Assembly (NCBI GenBank): GCA_018699955.1 | Contig: JABISG010000022.1 | Location: 36,294 to 100,293, forward strand | Direction of reading: 5' to 3' | Origin: Planctomycetaceae bacterium | GTDB lineage: Bacteria > Planctomycetota > Planctomycetia > Planctomycetales > Planctomycetaceae | Length of the DNA: 64,000 nt | In this document: positions 43,001-50,307 of the stretch, in pieces | Numbering within the stretch: position 1 is the first letter of the stretch | Layout: the number at the start of each line of letters is the position of its first letter | Translations under genes and position numbers: made by a program | Notes under the pieces: generated by a model | Told to the model about the DNA's origin: nothing | The model's database searches: none | Seen by the model: only the letters and a program-made list of their open reading frames with translations

Positions 43001-43282
43001 CGACTCCCCGGCGTGCAGTTCGAGTCCTGTATCAACCCATTCCTGGTTGGCTGGAACAAGGATGGAGTTGGCAGTCGGCTGTGATTCAGCTGATGTCAAC
43101 TCGATGTGTTGCGGGACATGCCGACACCCGGCCGACAGCAACAGCGCAGCCAGAAGGAACACGCTCGACGCGCGCAGATCTATTGATTGAAGGCAATTGT
43201 TGGTTCGGCAAAGCAACCGACCAATCCCCCCGGACTGCTGAAATGGATAGCCGACGGCTAAGAAAAAAGGCAACGCACTCAT
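40097..43282 (-). CDS. Large lipoprotein with type I phosphodiesterase domain
   Basis: A 1061-residue outer-layer protein with an alkaline-phosphatase-fold domain. A signal segment SSVFLLAALLLSAGC (about residues 39-53) ends in a lipobox, but ATG at 43282 puts 38 residues before it, so the true start may be different. A beta domain (about 60-210) precedes the enzyme core, whose hallmarks are YMDGLRPDVIREMAAMGHIP, SFTAFPSDTITSNGTMWTG (nucleophile region), LPETDSISHKYSRGQ and VSDHGHHGGRET. These are the two metal sites of phosphodiesterase/nucleotide pyrophosphatase proteins. The C-terminal 250 residues are unlike any domain I recognise. Substrate unknown. Confidence 0.82.
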   Translation of the reverse strand: MSALPFFLAVGYPFQQSGGIGRLLCRTNNCLQSIDLRASSVFLLAALLLSAGCRHVPQHIELTSAESQPTANSILVPANQEWVDTGLELHAGESVGMTATGRVACVPVKSAADVEQQAVGPQGTFLYSDTISDEPFPLPAAASGPAPAFALIGRIGDGPAFFVGERMNHVATRSGQLQLRVNDFNPADNDGGFEVQVTAGGRIEPIAFEQVVPLRGAAGGAPAEGCSVVVFYMDGLRPDVIREMAAMGHIPNINQLFVEGGAWTENSFTAFPSDTITSNGTMWTGCFSDRHGIKGQVRFSRRTLQSESYLEPLGPNRSARLLAPQGVDKVLYRAEAASVAATKGAEAAERWRQTAVTGVPPVYQHLRNNGGDWATGVLPMMTEMPPLLWTRSLVRHMPYLQSHEGYKYIDDANAHYATRHLLNQQQPVTIIWLPETDSISHKYSRGQFGVTRRTIAMADQLIGRVVDELKAQDRFEKTYLMLVSDHGHHGGRETHLSHFDIANKLFYRPREISADGKWIGGGLGMSVRQHRSWNRHPDDGSRDFVFIDGDSDGVARVFLPRGHFRSRDWMGDFKPADLLHYKTAPNRPPINLIDSVLTVQDVHGDGTMQHPVDLVLTKLNDNSILIATVDRGYAVIDRRRNDDGQWEYKYTPVENLRPNVDGTIAYDVIDRPRIDPLGLVGHVPSQLLTYYHDEQIWLRMTTETRYPDSVVTLTRHMLWQDNLKFRETEFASDIVVTARPGWYFGTASSPGTMHGYPLADAMRATLFVSGPNVRRGARILEPCRLADLTPTMLEMTGTPFDPEDFDGTALKTIYAPGVGRNETATIQPVFWSDVDLNAWKPLDYTPLEPYEHMPISVNRPTSPFDLNNVIYNALSITDINVVRVADDVFSPLNGGSRPVIGAVERTDHQLRNETHSWIGEAVEVVDLPGTTIGDYSTTSLGNLKRVDRAVDWVQHRMQNADGAIARPMGWSQLPGSQPLHNTIDAAQWGVWEIYRFAQRVVVQAVDETLINSVENGADRAINHFRSQPAEIMVESPDAIAAPSPQSEPAVMEARRRASAKR

Positions 43283-43634
43283 CCTTGGGCGTTGCGTTCA
43301 AAAAACTGCATGCGAATCAAGTCGGCATCCTTGTCGTTCGACTCGCACGTCTGGAAAAATCGACAGAACTTGCCTTTTCGCATCAACCAAGCTCGGCGTT
43401 GATCGGGCGGTCGGTATGGTTCGGTTCCGTTGATGCCGATTATTTCGGCTGGCCGAACTTTTGCAGCCGACAAAGATTTTTCGAAGCCTGCCGATTGACT
43501 GAATACCGTCTGCATTGAGGGTGTCACTTGTTAAAGTGTGACGGTTGTGCCGTGTATGGCGGCATGTTGGAAGGGACTAAACCGGTCGGCTGCTCGCGTG
43601 AGTGTCACCTCAAAGACGTGGCGGAACAGCATTC
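43283..43634. other. Gene-free stretch
   Basis: No gene is supported between the phosphodiesterase gene and the ATP-grasp gene; the open frames lack family content. The divergent neighbours' promoters should lie here. No hairpin or repeat stands out. Confidence 0.45.
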
Positions 43635-44831
43635 ATGAATCGTTTGTTTATCGGGAACTTCGACTTCGAGCACGCGCTCTCGGCGAAAGCCGAGCGTGAT
43701 CGAACGCGCTCGGGCGCAGTCCAACGGCTGCAGCACGAACTGGCGGCCATTTGGCCTGCCGTTGCCGATGACGGTGATTTCATCTGGTTGCCGGCTCCTG
43801 TCGAAGCGGGATTCTTCGAGGAATCAACAACTGCCGGCTTGCCGCAGATTTTTCCGGTCGTCAATGCGGCCGACGTCGATGTTCCCGTTGAAGCGTGTCC
43901 TTGGGGTTGGACCGACGACATCCGAAAACAATGTGAAGGCAACGGCTGGAAGTTTGCCGCCCCGCCGCAAGAGGTCATCGGCGAAGTCAACTCGCGCCGT
44001 TTTTCACTCGAACTCGAACGATCGTGGGGCATTGGTTTGGAAGGTGCCGCCGTTATTCGTAACGTGGACGAATTGCGTGCGGCGATTGAGCGGATGCCCG
44101 CGCATGTTGACCGCTGGGTTGTGAAAGCAGAGTTCGGCATGTCGGCCCGTGAACGGATTCTCGGTCGCGGCAGGGAACTCGACGAACAGACGGTGAATTG
44201 GCTCCGCAACCGGACCGGCGCGGATGAAGTCGCCGTCATCGAACCGTGGGTCGAGCGCCTCGAAGAGGCCGGTCTGCAATTCACCGTTCCATGGTCGGGC
44301 GTCCCCGTGTTTGAGGGGATCGCCGTTCTGCTATGCGATTCCGCCGGGCAATATCGCGGCAGCCGCTTCGCGCAGGATGTCGAAACCGAACTGCGATGGA
44401 TGCCCGCCATCGAAACCGGCATGCGCGTCGCACGATTTCTCAAACAGCTTGGCTATTTCGGCCCGCTGGGAATCGACGCCATGCGATTTCGCGACGCCGA
44501 CGGCAAAGAACGCATGCGATCGGTTCAGGACATCAACGCCCGTCACAGTATGGGGCGACTTGCGTTGGGGTTGCGACGCGTACTCAAGCAGGGTGAACAC
44601 GGTAGCTGGCTGCACGTCCGCTGGCCAACCGAAAGCGTTGACGCCCCACGTCGCTGGTTCGACAAATTGGCCGCCAACTTGCCGGCCGGCGTTCGCGTCA
44701 TTCGCACGTCACCGTTCACCGCGAACAAACAACCGGTAGGACACGGGACTCTTGTCATTGCATCAAAAAACGCCCCAGCACTGTACGCCGTCGAAACACA
44801 GGCAATGGGGCAAGACTCAAATTTGCGTTGA
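43635..44831 (+). CDS. ATP-grasp-domain protein
   Basis: A 398-residue protein of the ATP-grasp fold, which ligates a carboxylate to an amine or thiol using ATP. RWVVKAEFGMSARERILGRG (about residues 160-180) fits the ATP-binding strand and loop, and GPLGIDAMRF followed by QDINARHSMGR matches the acidic metal-binding end with the DIN/EIN element. The N-terminal 150 residues are unassigned. The product is not known. ATG at 43635 (MNRLFIGNFDF) is preferred to GTG at 43602. It is followed after a REP region by lipB-like and lipA genes in the same direction; whether it belongs to lipoate metabolism is open. Confidence 0.78.
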   Translation: MNRLFIGNFDFEHALSAKAERDRTRSGAVQRLQHELAAIWPAVADDGDFIWLPAPVEAGFFEESTTAGLPQIFPVVNAADVDVPVEACPWGWTDDIRKQCEGNGWKFAAPPQEVIGEVNSRRFSLELERSWGIGLEGAAVIRNVDELRAAIERMPAHVDRWVVKAEFGMSARERILGRGRELDEQTVNWLRNRTGADEVAVIEPWVERLEEAGLQFTVPWSGVPVFEGIAVLLCDSAGQYRGSRFAQDVETELRWMPAIETGMRVARFLKQLGYFGPLGIDAMRFRDADGKERMRSVQDINARHSMGRLALGLRRVLKQGEHGSWLHVRWPTESVDAPRRWFDKLAANLPAGVRVIRTSPFTANKQPVGHGTLVIASKNAPALYAVETQAMGQDSNLR

Positions 44832-44840
44832 CCGATTAAC

Positions 44841-44907
44841 AGCCCGCCGCGCAAGCAAGGGTTTCGACATCCAACCGCAGTTCAAACCCTTGCTTGCGCG
44901 GCGGGCT
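44841..44907. repeat. REP family F, full inverted repeat
   Basis: AGCCCGCCGCGCAAGCAAGG opens a 24-base left arm (44841-44864) that pairs perfectly with 44884-44907 around a 19-base loop. The right arm, with its flanking GGT, recurs alone at 35754-35780. It lies between the ATP-grasp and lipB-like genes. Confidence 0.92.
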
Positions 44908-45076
44908 GGTCTTCCTGCGGTTCATCCTCGCACGCCCGTTGTTCACGCGTCTTTCCTCTGGTAGAATGCAGGCGTGAAAACTGAAGCCGCGAAACAAGTC
45001 GTTGCTTGCCGTGCTGTTGCTGAGGTTGTCGCCTCAGACGACGTGACGGATGGATTGACTGTGAGTGAGACGAGGC

Positions 45077-45826
45077 ATGTCCCAGTCCTGCACAACTCGA
45101 AACGGTGGGCCTGCTGCAAAGGGTTCGCTGGAGGTGCGCCTGCTGGGATGCGTCGATTTTGAGTCGGCTTTGTATCTGCAAGAGCGGCTAGTCTATGAAC
45201 TGAGCGGACGCAGCGACACACAGGGCGGACTGCTGCTGTGCGAGCATCCGCCAATGGTGACCGTTGGTCGAGAAGGGAGCCGCGCCGACATTCTGGCCGA
45301 TTCTCGCGAATTGGTCTCGCGGCAGATGGACGTCCGATGGCTCAACCGTGGCGGCGGAACCATCGTTCATGCACCGGGGCAGTTGGCGGTTTACCCCGTT
45401 GTTCCGCTCGATCAACTTGGAATCGGGCTGGACGATTATCGTCAGTTGCTCGAAGAGTGTGTCATCGACACATGCCGCGAGTTGCACGTACCGGCATGGC
45501 GATTCGACGACGGGCCGGGGGTTTGGTGTCGGCTGGGGCAGTTTGCACATGTGGGAATCGCCGTGCGGTCGTGGATTGCCTATCACGGACTGTTTATCAA
45601 CGTTTCGCCCGCAATGGATTTGATGCGGCTGGTTCAGTCCAACAGTGAAGGTGATCGCGTGACCTCGATTGCCGCCCAGCGCCAGCGACGCACGCCGATG
45701 CACATGGTGCGGGAAGGCCTGATCCGTCATCTTATCGCACGGCTGGGCTACGAACGGTTTCACGTTTACACGGGACACCCGTTGTTGCGACGATCGCGAA
45801 AGACTGTGTCAGTTGCAACGGGTTAA
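45077..45826 (+). CDS. LipB-like protein lacking the catalytic Lys-Cys pair
   Basis: Octanoyl-transferase (LipB) homologue, 249 residues; LipB moves octanoate from acyl carrier protein to lipoyl domains. RGGGTIVHAPGQLAVYPVVP (91-110) matches the RGGxxTxHGPGQxxxY block. The catalytic Lys in the motif GEKKICSLG of E. coli LipB aligns to Gln155 in CRLGQFAHVG. The catalytic Cys in NPCG aligns to Glu191 in SNSEGDRVTS. The rest (YHGLFINV, DLMRLV) is well kept. The protein may therefore be inactive as a transferase, or use other residues. The start ATG at 45077 has no good ribosome site. It is upstream of lipA and the lipoyl-like gene. Confidence 0.82.
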   Translation: MSQSCTTRNGGPAAKGSLEVRLLGCVDFESALYLQERLVYELSGRSDTQGGLLLCEHPPMVTVGREGSRADILADSRELVSRQMDVRWLNRGGGTIVHAPGQLAVYPVVPLDQLGIGLDDYRQLLEECVIDTCRELHVPAWRFDDGPGVWCRLGQFAHVGIAVRSWIAYHGLFINVSPAMDLMRLVQSNSEGDRVTSIAAQRQRRTPMHMVREGLIRHLIARLGYERFHVYTGHPLLRRSRKTVSVATG

Positions 45827-45839
45827 TTTCTCACAAGAC

Positions 45840-45864
45840 CACGTCCCGCGAGCGGGGCGGCCAA
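45840..45864. repeat. Repeat family G, copy 2
   Basis: CACGTCCCGCGAGCGGGGCG is followed by GCCAA and matches 36586-36610 with two substitutions. It lies between the lipB-like and lipA genes. Confidence 0.75.
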
Positions 45865-45885
45865 ATCGTGCCTGAAAGAGTAGAG

Positions 45886-46785
45886 ATGTCTCCGCTTGAA
45901 ATTCTCACCGATGTCCCCAAGTCACGGCCGCAACGGCGCTTGCCGCGCTGGTTGAAGCGGCCGATGCCGCAACCGGGAATGGCTTACACGGGCGGCGTGA
46001 TTTCCGATTTGAATCTGGAGACGGTCTGCGAAAGCGCCAAGTGCCCAAACCGCACCGAATGCTGGTCGCAGCAAACGGCCACCTTCATGATTCTGGGCAA
46101 CGTCTGCACGCGTCCCTGCGGTTTCTGTTCGGTCCCGAAAGGAAAAACGGAGACTGTTGAACTCGACGAGCCGCAGCGCGTCGCTGAAGCAGCTGAGCGA
46201 TTGGGGTTGGCTCATGTGGTGATTACATCGGTTACTCGCGACGACCTGCCCGACGGTGGAGCCGATCATTTTTATCACTGTGTGAAAGCAGTTCGCCAGC
46301 GAACCGGTGCAGCCGTCGAAGTTCTCGTCCCCGATTTTCTCGGCGACACGTCGGCCATCGATCGCGTGATTGAAGCAGAACCCGACGTCTTCAATCACAA
46401 CACCGAAACTGTTCCCCGCTTGTATCACCGCGTTCGCCGTAATGCCGAATACCAGCGTACGCTTGATCTGCTGGCCCGCGTCAAACAGAAATCACCAAAC
46501 ATGCCCACCAAGAGCGGGCTGATGCTGGGGTTGGGCGAAACGACCGAAGAGGTACTTTCTGTATGTGCCGATCTTCGCGAGGTCGGCTGCGAGATGATTA
46601 CCATCGGCCAGTATCTGCAACCCTCGCCCGAACATTTGCCCGTCGAGCGGTTTGTTCCGCCGGAAGAATTTGATGAAGTCGGACAATTAGTGCGTCGGCT
46701 CGGTTTCAGTCTGGTCGCCAGTGGACCATTCGTCCGATCAAGCTACCACGCCGGCGAGATGGCAGCCGTATTGGGCCGGGAATGA
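45886..46785 (+). CDS. lipA: Lipoyl synthase
   Basis: Radical SAM enzyme that inserts two sulfurs into protein-bound octanoate. Both cluster motifs are intact: CESAKCPNRTEC (auxiliary cluster) and CTRPCGFC (radical SAM cluster), and the C-terminal RSSYHAGEM carries the RSSY element. Length (299 residues) is normal. ATG at 45886 (MSPLEILTD) is preferred to GTG at 45868. Its stop codon overlaps the ATG of the lipoyl-like gene (ATGA, 46782-46785), so translation is likely coupled. The upstream LipB-like protein lacks catalytic residues, so the octanoyl donor is unclear. Confidence 0.95.
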   Translation: MSPLEILTDVPKSRPQRRLPRWLKRPMPQPGMAYTGGVISDLNLETVCESAKCPNRTECWSQQTATFMILGNVCTRPCGFCSVPKGKTETVELDEPQRVAEAAERLGLAHVVITSVTRDDLPDGGADHFYHCVKAVRQRTGAAVEVLVPDFLGDTSAIDRVIEAEPDVFNHNTETVPRLYHRVRRNAEYQRTLDLLARVKQKSPNMPTKSGLMLGLGETTEEVLSVCADLREVGCEMITIGQYLQPSPEHLPVERFVPPEEFDEVGQLVRRLGFSLVASGPFVRSSYHAGEMAAVLGRE

Positions 46786-47102
46786 TCGAGCATGATTTCT
46801 GTGACAAGGTCTTAACATCGATCATGCTTATGCCCATCGTTCTTCCCGATCTTGGCACGGAGACTGAGATCCGCATCAGTTCGTGGCTGGTCGATCTTGG
46901 CGATCACGTTGAAGCGGGCGATCGGGTTGCCGAAGTGCTGATGCGCGGGATCACGTTCGACGTTTCGGCCTCCGCCGCGGGAATTCTCACGGGGATCGTC
47001 AAGCCGCTGGACGCCGTCGTCCGCGCCGGTGATACTCTGGGCTGGATTGAGCCGCACAGTCAACCGATCGATGATCGCCAGCCGGGAGAGGACAGCGCAT
47101 GA
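46782..47102 (+). CDS. Lipoyl/biotinyl-like domain protein without the attachment lysine
   Basis: A 106-residue protein that is essentially one lipoyl/biotinyl domain: IVLPDLGTETEIRISSWLVD, then GDHVEAGDRVAEVLMRGITFDVSASAAGIL. In lipoyl domains the sequence after VEV is ETDK, with Lys carrying lipoate; aligned here it reads LMRG, so the lysine position is Gly56. The protein should fold like the domain but cannot be modified at that site. The first residues MIEHDFCDKVLTSI are outside the fold, and ATG at 46824 or 46830 (MPIVLP) could be the start, but ATG at 46782 overlaps the lipA stop. Its stop overlaps holB in the same way. Confidence 0.8.
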   Translation: MIEHDFCDKVLTSIMLMPIVLPDLGTETEIRISSWLVDLGDHVEAGDRVAEVLMRGITFDVSASAAGILTGIVKPLDAVVRAGDTLGWIEPHSQPIDDRQPGEDSA

Positions 47103-48166
47103 TCTGGGAAAAGATCCGCGGACATTCCCGACAGGTCGAAATGTTTCGGCAATCGATCGGCCGTGGACGGTTGGCACATGCCTATCTGTTTGTCGGTCCC
47201 GATGGCATTGGCAAACGCATGTTCGCCCACGCGCTGGCGCAATGCCTTTTCTGCACACGATTCGACGACGGCCAGTTGGAGGCATGTGGCGAATGCTCCA
47301 GTTGCCGCCAGATGATGGCCGGCAGCCACCCCGATTACCTCACCGTCGGTGTACCCGCCGGAAAAAAGGATCTGCCAATCGAACTGATTGCCGGGCCGAA
47401 CGAACGACGCGGTCGTGAAGGACTCTGTTACGAGTTGTCGCTCAGCCCGATGTCGGCAAAACGGAAGGTCGCCGTCATTGACGACGTCAATCGCATGAAC
47501 GACGCCAGCGCCAACGCATTACTGAAGACACTGGAAGAGCCACCGGCCGATTCGGTACTCATTCTGATCGCAACCGATACCGACAGTCTGCTCCCCACAA
47601 TTCGTTCGCGCTGTCAAATGGTCCGGTTTGCCCCCTTACCGACCGAGGATCTCGCAGAGCTGATTCTCGATCTGGAAATTGCCGAAAACCGCAATGAAGC
47701 CGAGACGATGGCCGCGCTGTCGGACGGGAGCCTGTTTGTTGCCAAACAATTGGCCGATCCGGAATTGCGGCAGTTGCGATCGACATTGTACGGTTCGCTT
47801 GCCGACGCCGAATTCGACAGCCTTGCGATTTCCGATGAGTTGCTGGCGGGCTTGGATCGACTTGGCGGCGACGCACAGAACCGGCGGAGCAATGCGATTT
47901 GGCTAATTCGCTTCTGTACCACGTTCTTCAGTGCTGCGGTGCGATTTCTGTCGGAGAGCGACGCGAACGCATCGATTCCGCAGGTCGAACAATTTGGCCA
48001 ACGGCTACGTCCGGCAACAAGTGAAGACGTCGAACTGCTAATGGCGTTATTTGACCGATCGGCACTTGCCGCTGAACAAATCGGTCGCATGACACCCGTC
48101 CCACTTTGCCTGCAGGCGCTGTTCGACGATCTTGGACGCATGCTACGCAGCCGAACGCGGAATTGA
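47099..48166 (+). CDS. holB: DNA polymerase III delta-prime subunit
   Basis: AAA+ clamp-loader subunit that helps load the sliding clamp at replication forks. The Walker A-like GPDGIGKR (34-41), a Cys4 zinc module (CFC...CGECSSCRQM), the DEAD-like VIDDVNRMNDASANALLKTL (sensor and Walker B region) and the SRC element in TIRSRCQMVRF are present. The length, 355 residues, is in the family range. It overlaps the lipoyl-like gene by 4 bases. The RicT/PSP1 gene follows it, a pairing also found in Firmicutes (holB-ricT), so the order is ancient. Confidence 0.92.
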   Translation: MIWEKIRGHSRQVEMFRQSIGRGRLAHAYLFVGPDGIGKRMFAHALAQCLFCTRFDDGQLEACGECSSCRQMMAGSHPDYLTVGVPAGKKDLPIELIAGPNERRGREGLCYELSLSPMSAKRKVAVIDDVNRMNDASANALLKTLEEPPADSVLILIATDTDSLLPTIRSRCQMVRFAPLPTEDLAELILDLEIAENRNEAETMAALSDGSLFVAKQLADPELRQLRSTLYGSLADAEFDSLAISDELLAGLDRLGGDAQNRRSNAIWLIRFCTTFFSAAVRFLSESDANASIPQVEQFGQRLRPATSEDVELLMALFDRSALAAEQIGRMTPVPLCLQALFDDLGRMLRSRTRN

Positions 48167-48270
48167 GTTTCACTTGGCGCGTTACGGCCTATCTGCTCTA
48201 TAATGCTTCTGTCAACAACAGCGGCTTGTTACAGCGGTTCCGACAGGTCGCGTTTCAGGAAACTGGTAGA

Positions 48271-49092
48271 ATGCATTACATCGTCCGCTACGGCACCATG
48301 CGCCGCGTTGCGGAGTTCTCGGTTAAAAGTCACGACGAGTATCGGCGCGATAACGCGGTCATTATTCGCAGCGAGCGCGGCGTGGAATGGGGATCGGTAC
48401 TTTGCCCCGCAGGCGAGCGTACGCGCGAGTATCTCAAGCAGAAGCAACCCACCGGGCGGATTCTGCGCGCGGCTTCGGATGACGATTACGAAAAGCACGA
48501 AGAAGTTCAGCAGATGGAGCGCAGCGATTTCGATGGCTGCCGCAAAATGATTCAGGAACACAAACTGCAGATGCAACTCGTCGATGTCGAACGGCTATTT
48601 GGCGGCGAGCGGATTGTGTTCTATTATCTCTCGGAAAAACGCGTCGATTTTCGCACGTTGGTCAAGGCATTGGCCAAGGAGTTTCGCACGCGGATCGAAA
48701 TGCGGCAGATTGGAGTCCGCGACGAAGCCAAACTGTTGGCCGACTACGGCGACTGCGGGAAGCCCGTCTGTTGCAATACGCATCTCAAAGAGATGCCGCC
48801 AGTTGCGATGAAAATGGCCAAAATCCAAAAGGCATCGCTCGATCCGAACAAAATTTCCGGTCGCTGCGGTCGGCTCAAGTGTTGCCTGCGTTACGAATAC
48901 GACACATACGTTGCCTACCGCCGCGAACTGCCGCGGGTCGGCGCAACGGTGGTGACTCAAGAGGGGCAAGGCAAAGTGCTGGCGCAGGAGATTCTGGCAC
49001 GCAAGCTGTTGGTTCAATTTGAAGATTCAAGGCGAATTATGACCGACGAGCAAGACATCTTGACCGTCGTCAGCGGATCGGGAAAATCATAA
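48271..49092 (+). CDS. ricT: PSP1-domain protein, RicT-like
   Basis: A 273-residue protein of the PSP1/RicT (YaaT) family, which in Firmicutes works with RicA and RicF in RNA processing and phosphorelay control. Family blocks: VEWGSVLCPAGE, MQLVDVERLFGGERIVFYYL and RTRIEMRQIGVRDEAKLLAD. Cys clusters DCGKPVCCNTHL and GRCGRLKCCLRYEYDTY match the conserved iron-sulfur Cys. ATG at 48271 has AGGA about 10 bases upstream; the frame is open further but without family content. It follows holB by 104 bases. RicA/RicF are not in the window, so the role may differ. Confidence 0.85.
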   Translation: MHYIVRYGTMRRVAEFSVKSHDEYRRDNAVIIRSERGVEWGSVLCPAGERTREYLKQKQPTGRILRAASDDDYEKHEEVQQMERSDFDGCRKMIQEHKLQMQLVDVERLFGGERIVFYYLSEKRVDFRTLVKALAKEFRTRIEMRQIGVRDEAKLLADYGDCGKPVCCNTHLKEMPPVAMKMAKIQKASLDPNKISGRCGRLKCCLRYEYDTYVAYRRELPRVGATVVTQEGQGKVLAQEILARKLLVQFEDSRRIMTDEQDILTVVSGSGKS

Positions 49093-49225
49093 AGAGACGA
49101 CGCAGGATCGAATCGAAGCGGCCCACACCTGTCGGCGAGCCGGTGGTTGTTGTATAGTGGTAATTAGCGTGCCGAGAGGTGCGAAAATCTTGATTACACG
49201 TTTATTTGAGGATTGATTTGCCGTA

Positions 49226-49621
49226 ATGACTGCCACGAGCGAACACCCCCCTCAACATTTGAGATATCACAAGAACGCCTACCAGTTCGTATTTCAGGCG
49301 TTGCAATACACGCAGGAACGCCTCGACCGCAAACGCAGCATGTCCGAGGAAGGCGAGGACGAAGCGCACATTTCCGGGCAGGAATTGCTGAGCGGTGTCC
49401 GCGATCTGGCGCTGGAACAATTCGGAATGCTCGCCGGAACCGTCTTTAAGCGGTGGGGCATTCGCGCGACCGAGGATTTCGGCCGCATCGTGTTCGAGCT
49501 GGTTGAACGCGGCGAAATGCGCAAGACCGACCGTGATCAGCTGAGCGATTTCTACGACGTCTTCGATTTCGAAGAAGCGTTCGACCATGATTACACCATC
49601 GATACCAGCGCAGCATTCTGA
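49226..49621 (+). CDS. Verrucomicrobia/Planctomycetes-restricted conserved protein
   Basis: A 131-residue cytoplasmic protein matching, by its sequence features, the family restricted to Verrucomicrobia and Planctomycetes (the Minf_1886 type). The helical N-terminal half [20 protein letters not shown] is followed by an acidic linker and [40 protein letters not shown] and a closing [18 protein letters not shown]. The function is unknown. It is a useful marker for the lineage. ATG at 49226 begins the helical core. Confidence 0.85.
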   Translation: MTATSEHPPQHLRYHKNAYQFVFQALQYTQERLDRKRSMSEEGEDEAHISGQELLSGVRDLALEQFGMLAGTVFKRWGIRATEDFGRIVFELVERGEMRKTDRDQLSDFYDVFDFEEAFDHDYTIDTSAAF

Positions 49622-49654
49622 TCGCTGTCGTATCGCTCTCTGTCGTTTCAAAAC

Positions 49655-49675
49655 CCCTCTCCCTCAGGGAGAGGG
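49655..49675. repeat. Short hairpin CCCTCTCCCT/AGGGAGAGGG
   Basis: A 10-bp stem with a one-base loop, followed by a stretch that includes the 17-mer GCAGGGTGAGGGCGGCC (49703-49719), which is also found at 3026-3042. It lies between the Minf_1886-type gene and the next small ORF and may be a dispersed element or a terminator. Confidence 0.6.
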
Positions 49676-49737
49676 ACAGCTTCAAAGCCGAAGGCGAATG
49701 AAGCAGGGTGAGGGCGGCCCTCGAAAGGCATGCTGGC

Positions 49738-50265
49738 TTGGCTCGCAGTAAGAAGAAACCCAAAAGCAAATCGCAAAGCGCCAAGGTTGCACCGACATCT
49801 AAAGAGTCGGAGGCGACCCCCGCAGTCGCCGCGAGTTCTCCGGCATCGCCCGGCCGAATGAAGTTGGCCGCTGCTATTGCCGCCGTTTGGATCGCCGCAC
49901 TTGCAGGCTTGGCGTTATCGACGTCGAACGAGCCGATGCTCAACCGCGTGCAGATCGAGCAGGCCGATTTAATCGTCACCGCCAAAATCATCGACGTTCA
50001 GCAGGGAACGGTCACCATCGAAAAAGCCTGGAAACCGACCCAGGCCGACGAACCGATCACCGTCCGCGATCTCGCCAAAACAAAGGCCCGCAGCGGTTCC
50101 TCGTACATCCTGCCGCTCACTTCAGTCGGCGGCGACAGCTACGAAATCACCCGCCCCAAATTGCGCCGCAACCGCAACACCGAATCCGAACAACAACGCC
50201 CACCGCGTATTTATGAAGCTACCGATGATGCGTTGGAGCAATTGCGCGAGATGTTGGGCGAGTGA
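49738..50265 (+). CDS. Membrane-anchored protein, hypothetical
   Basis: A 175-residue protein with a Lys/Ser-rich N-terminus (LARSKKKPKSKSQSAK), one transmembrane helix (MKLAAAIAAVWIAALAGLAL) and an outside part of about 120 residues with predicted beta strands (VQIEQADLIVTAKIIDVQQG). No family is recognised. The start is uncertain: TTG at 49738 is used because the frame to 49708 consists of repeat sequence. An ATG at about 49858 would start at the helix. It converges with the kinase gene. Confidence 0.55.
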   Translation: MARSKKKPKSKSQSAKVAPTSKESEATPAVAASSPASPGRMKLAAAIAAVWIAALAGLALSTSNEPMLNRVQIEQADLIVTAKIIDVQQGTVTIEKAWKPTQADEPITVRDLAKTKARSGSSYILPLTSVGGDSYEITRPKLRRNRNTESEQQRPPRIYEATDDALEQLREMLGE

Positions 50266-50307
50266 AAATGCGCCGCGTTAGCGCATCCAGCGTTTTGCGC
50301 ATGCAAT

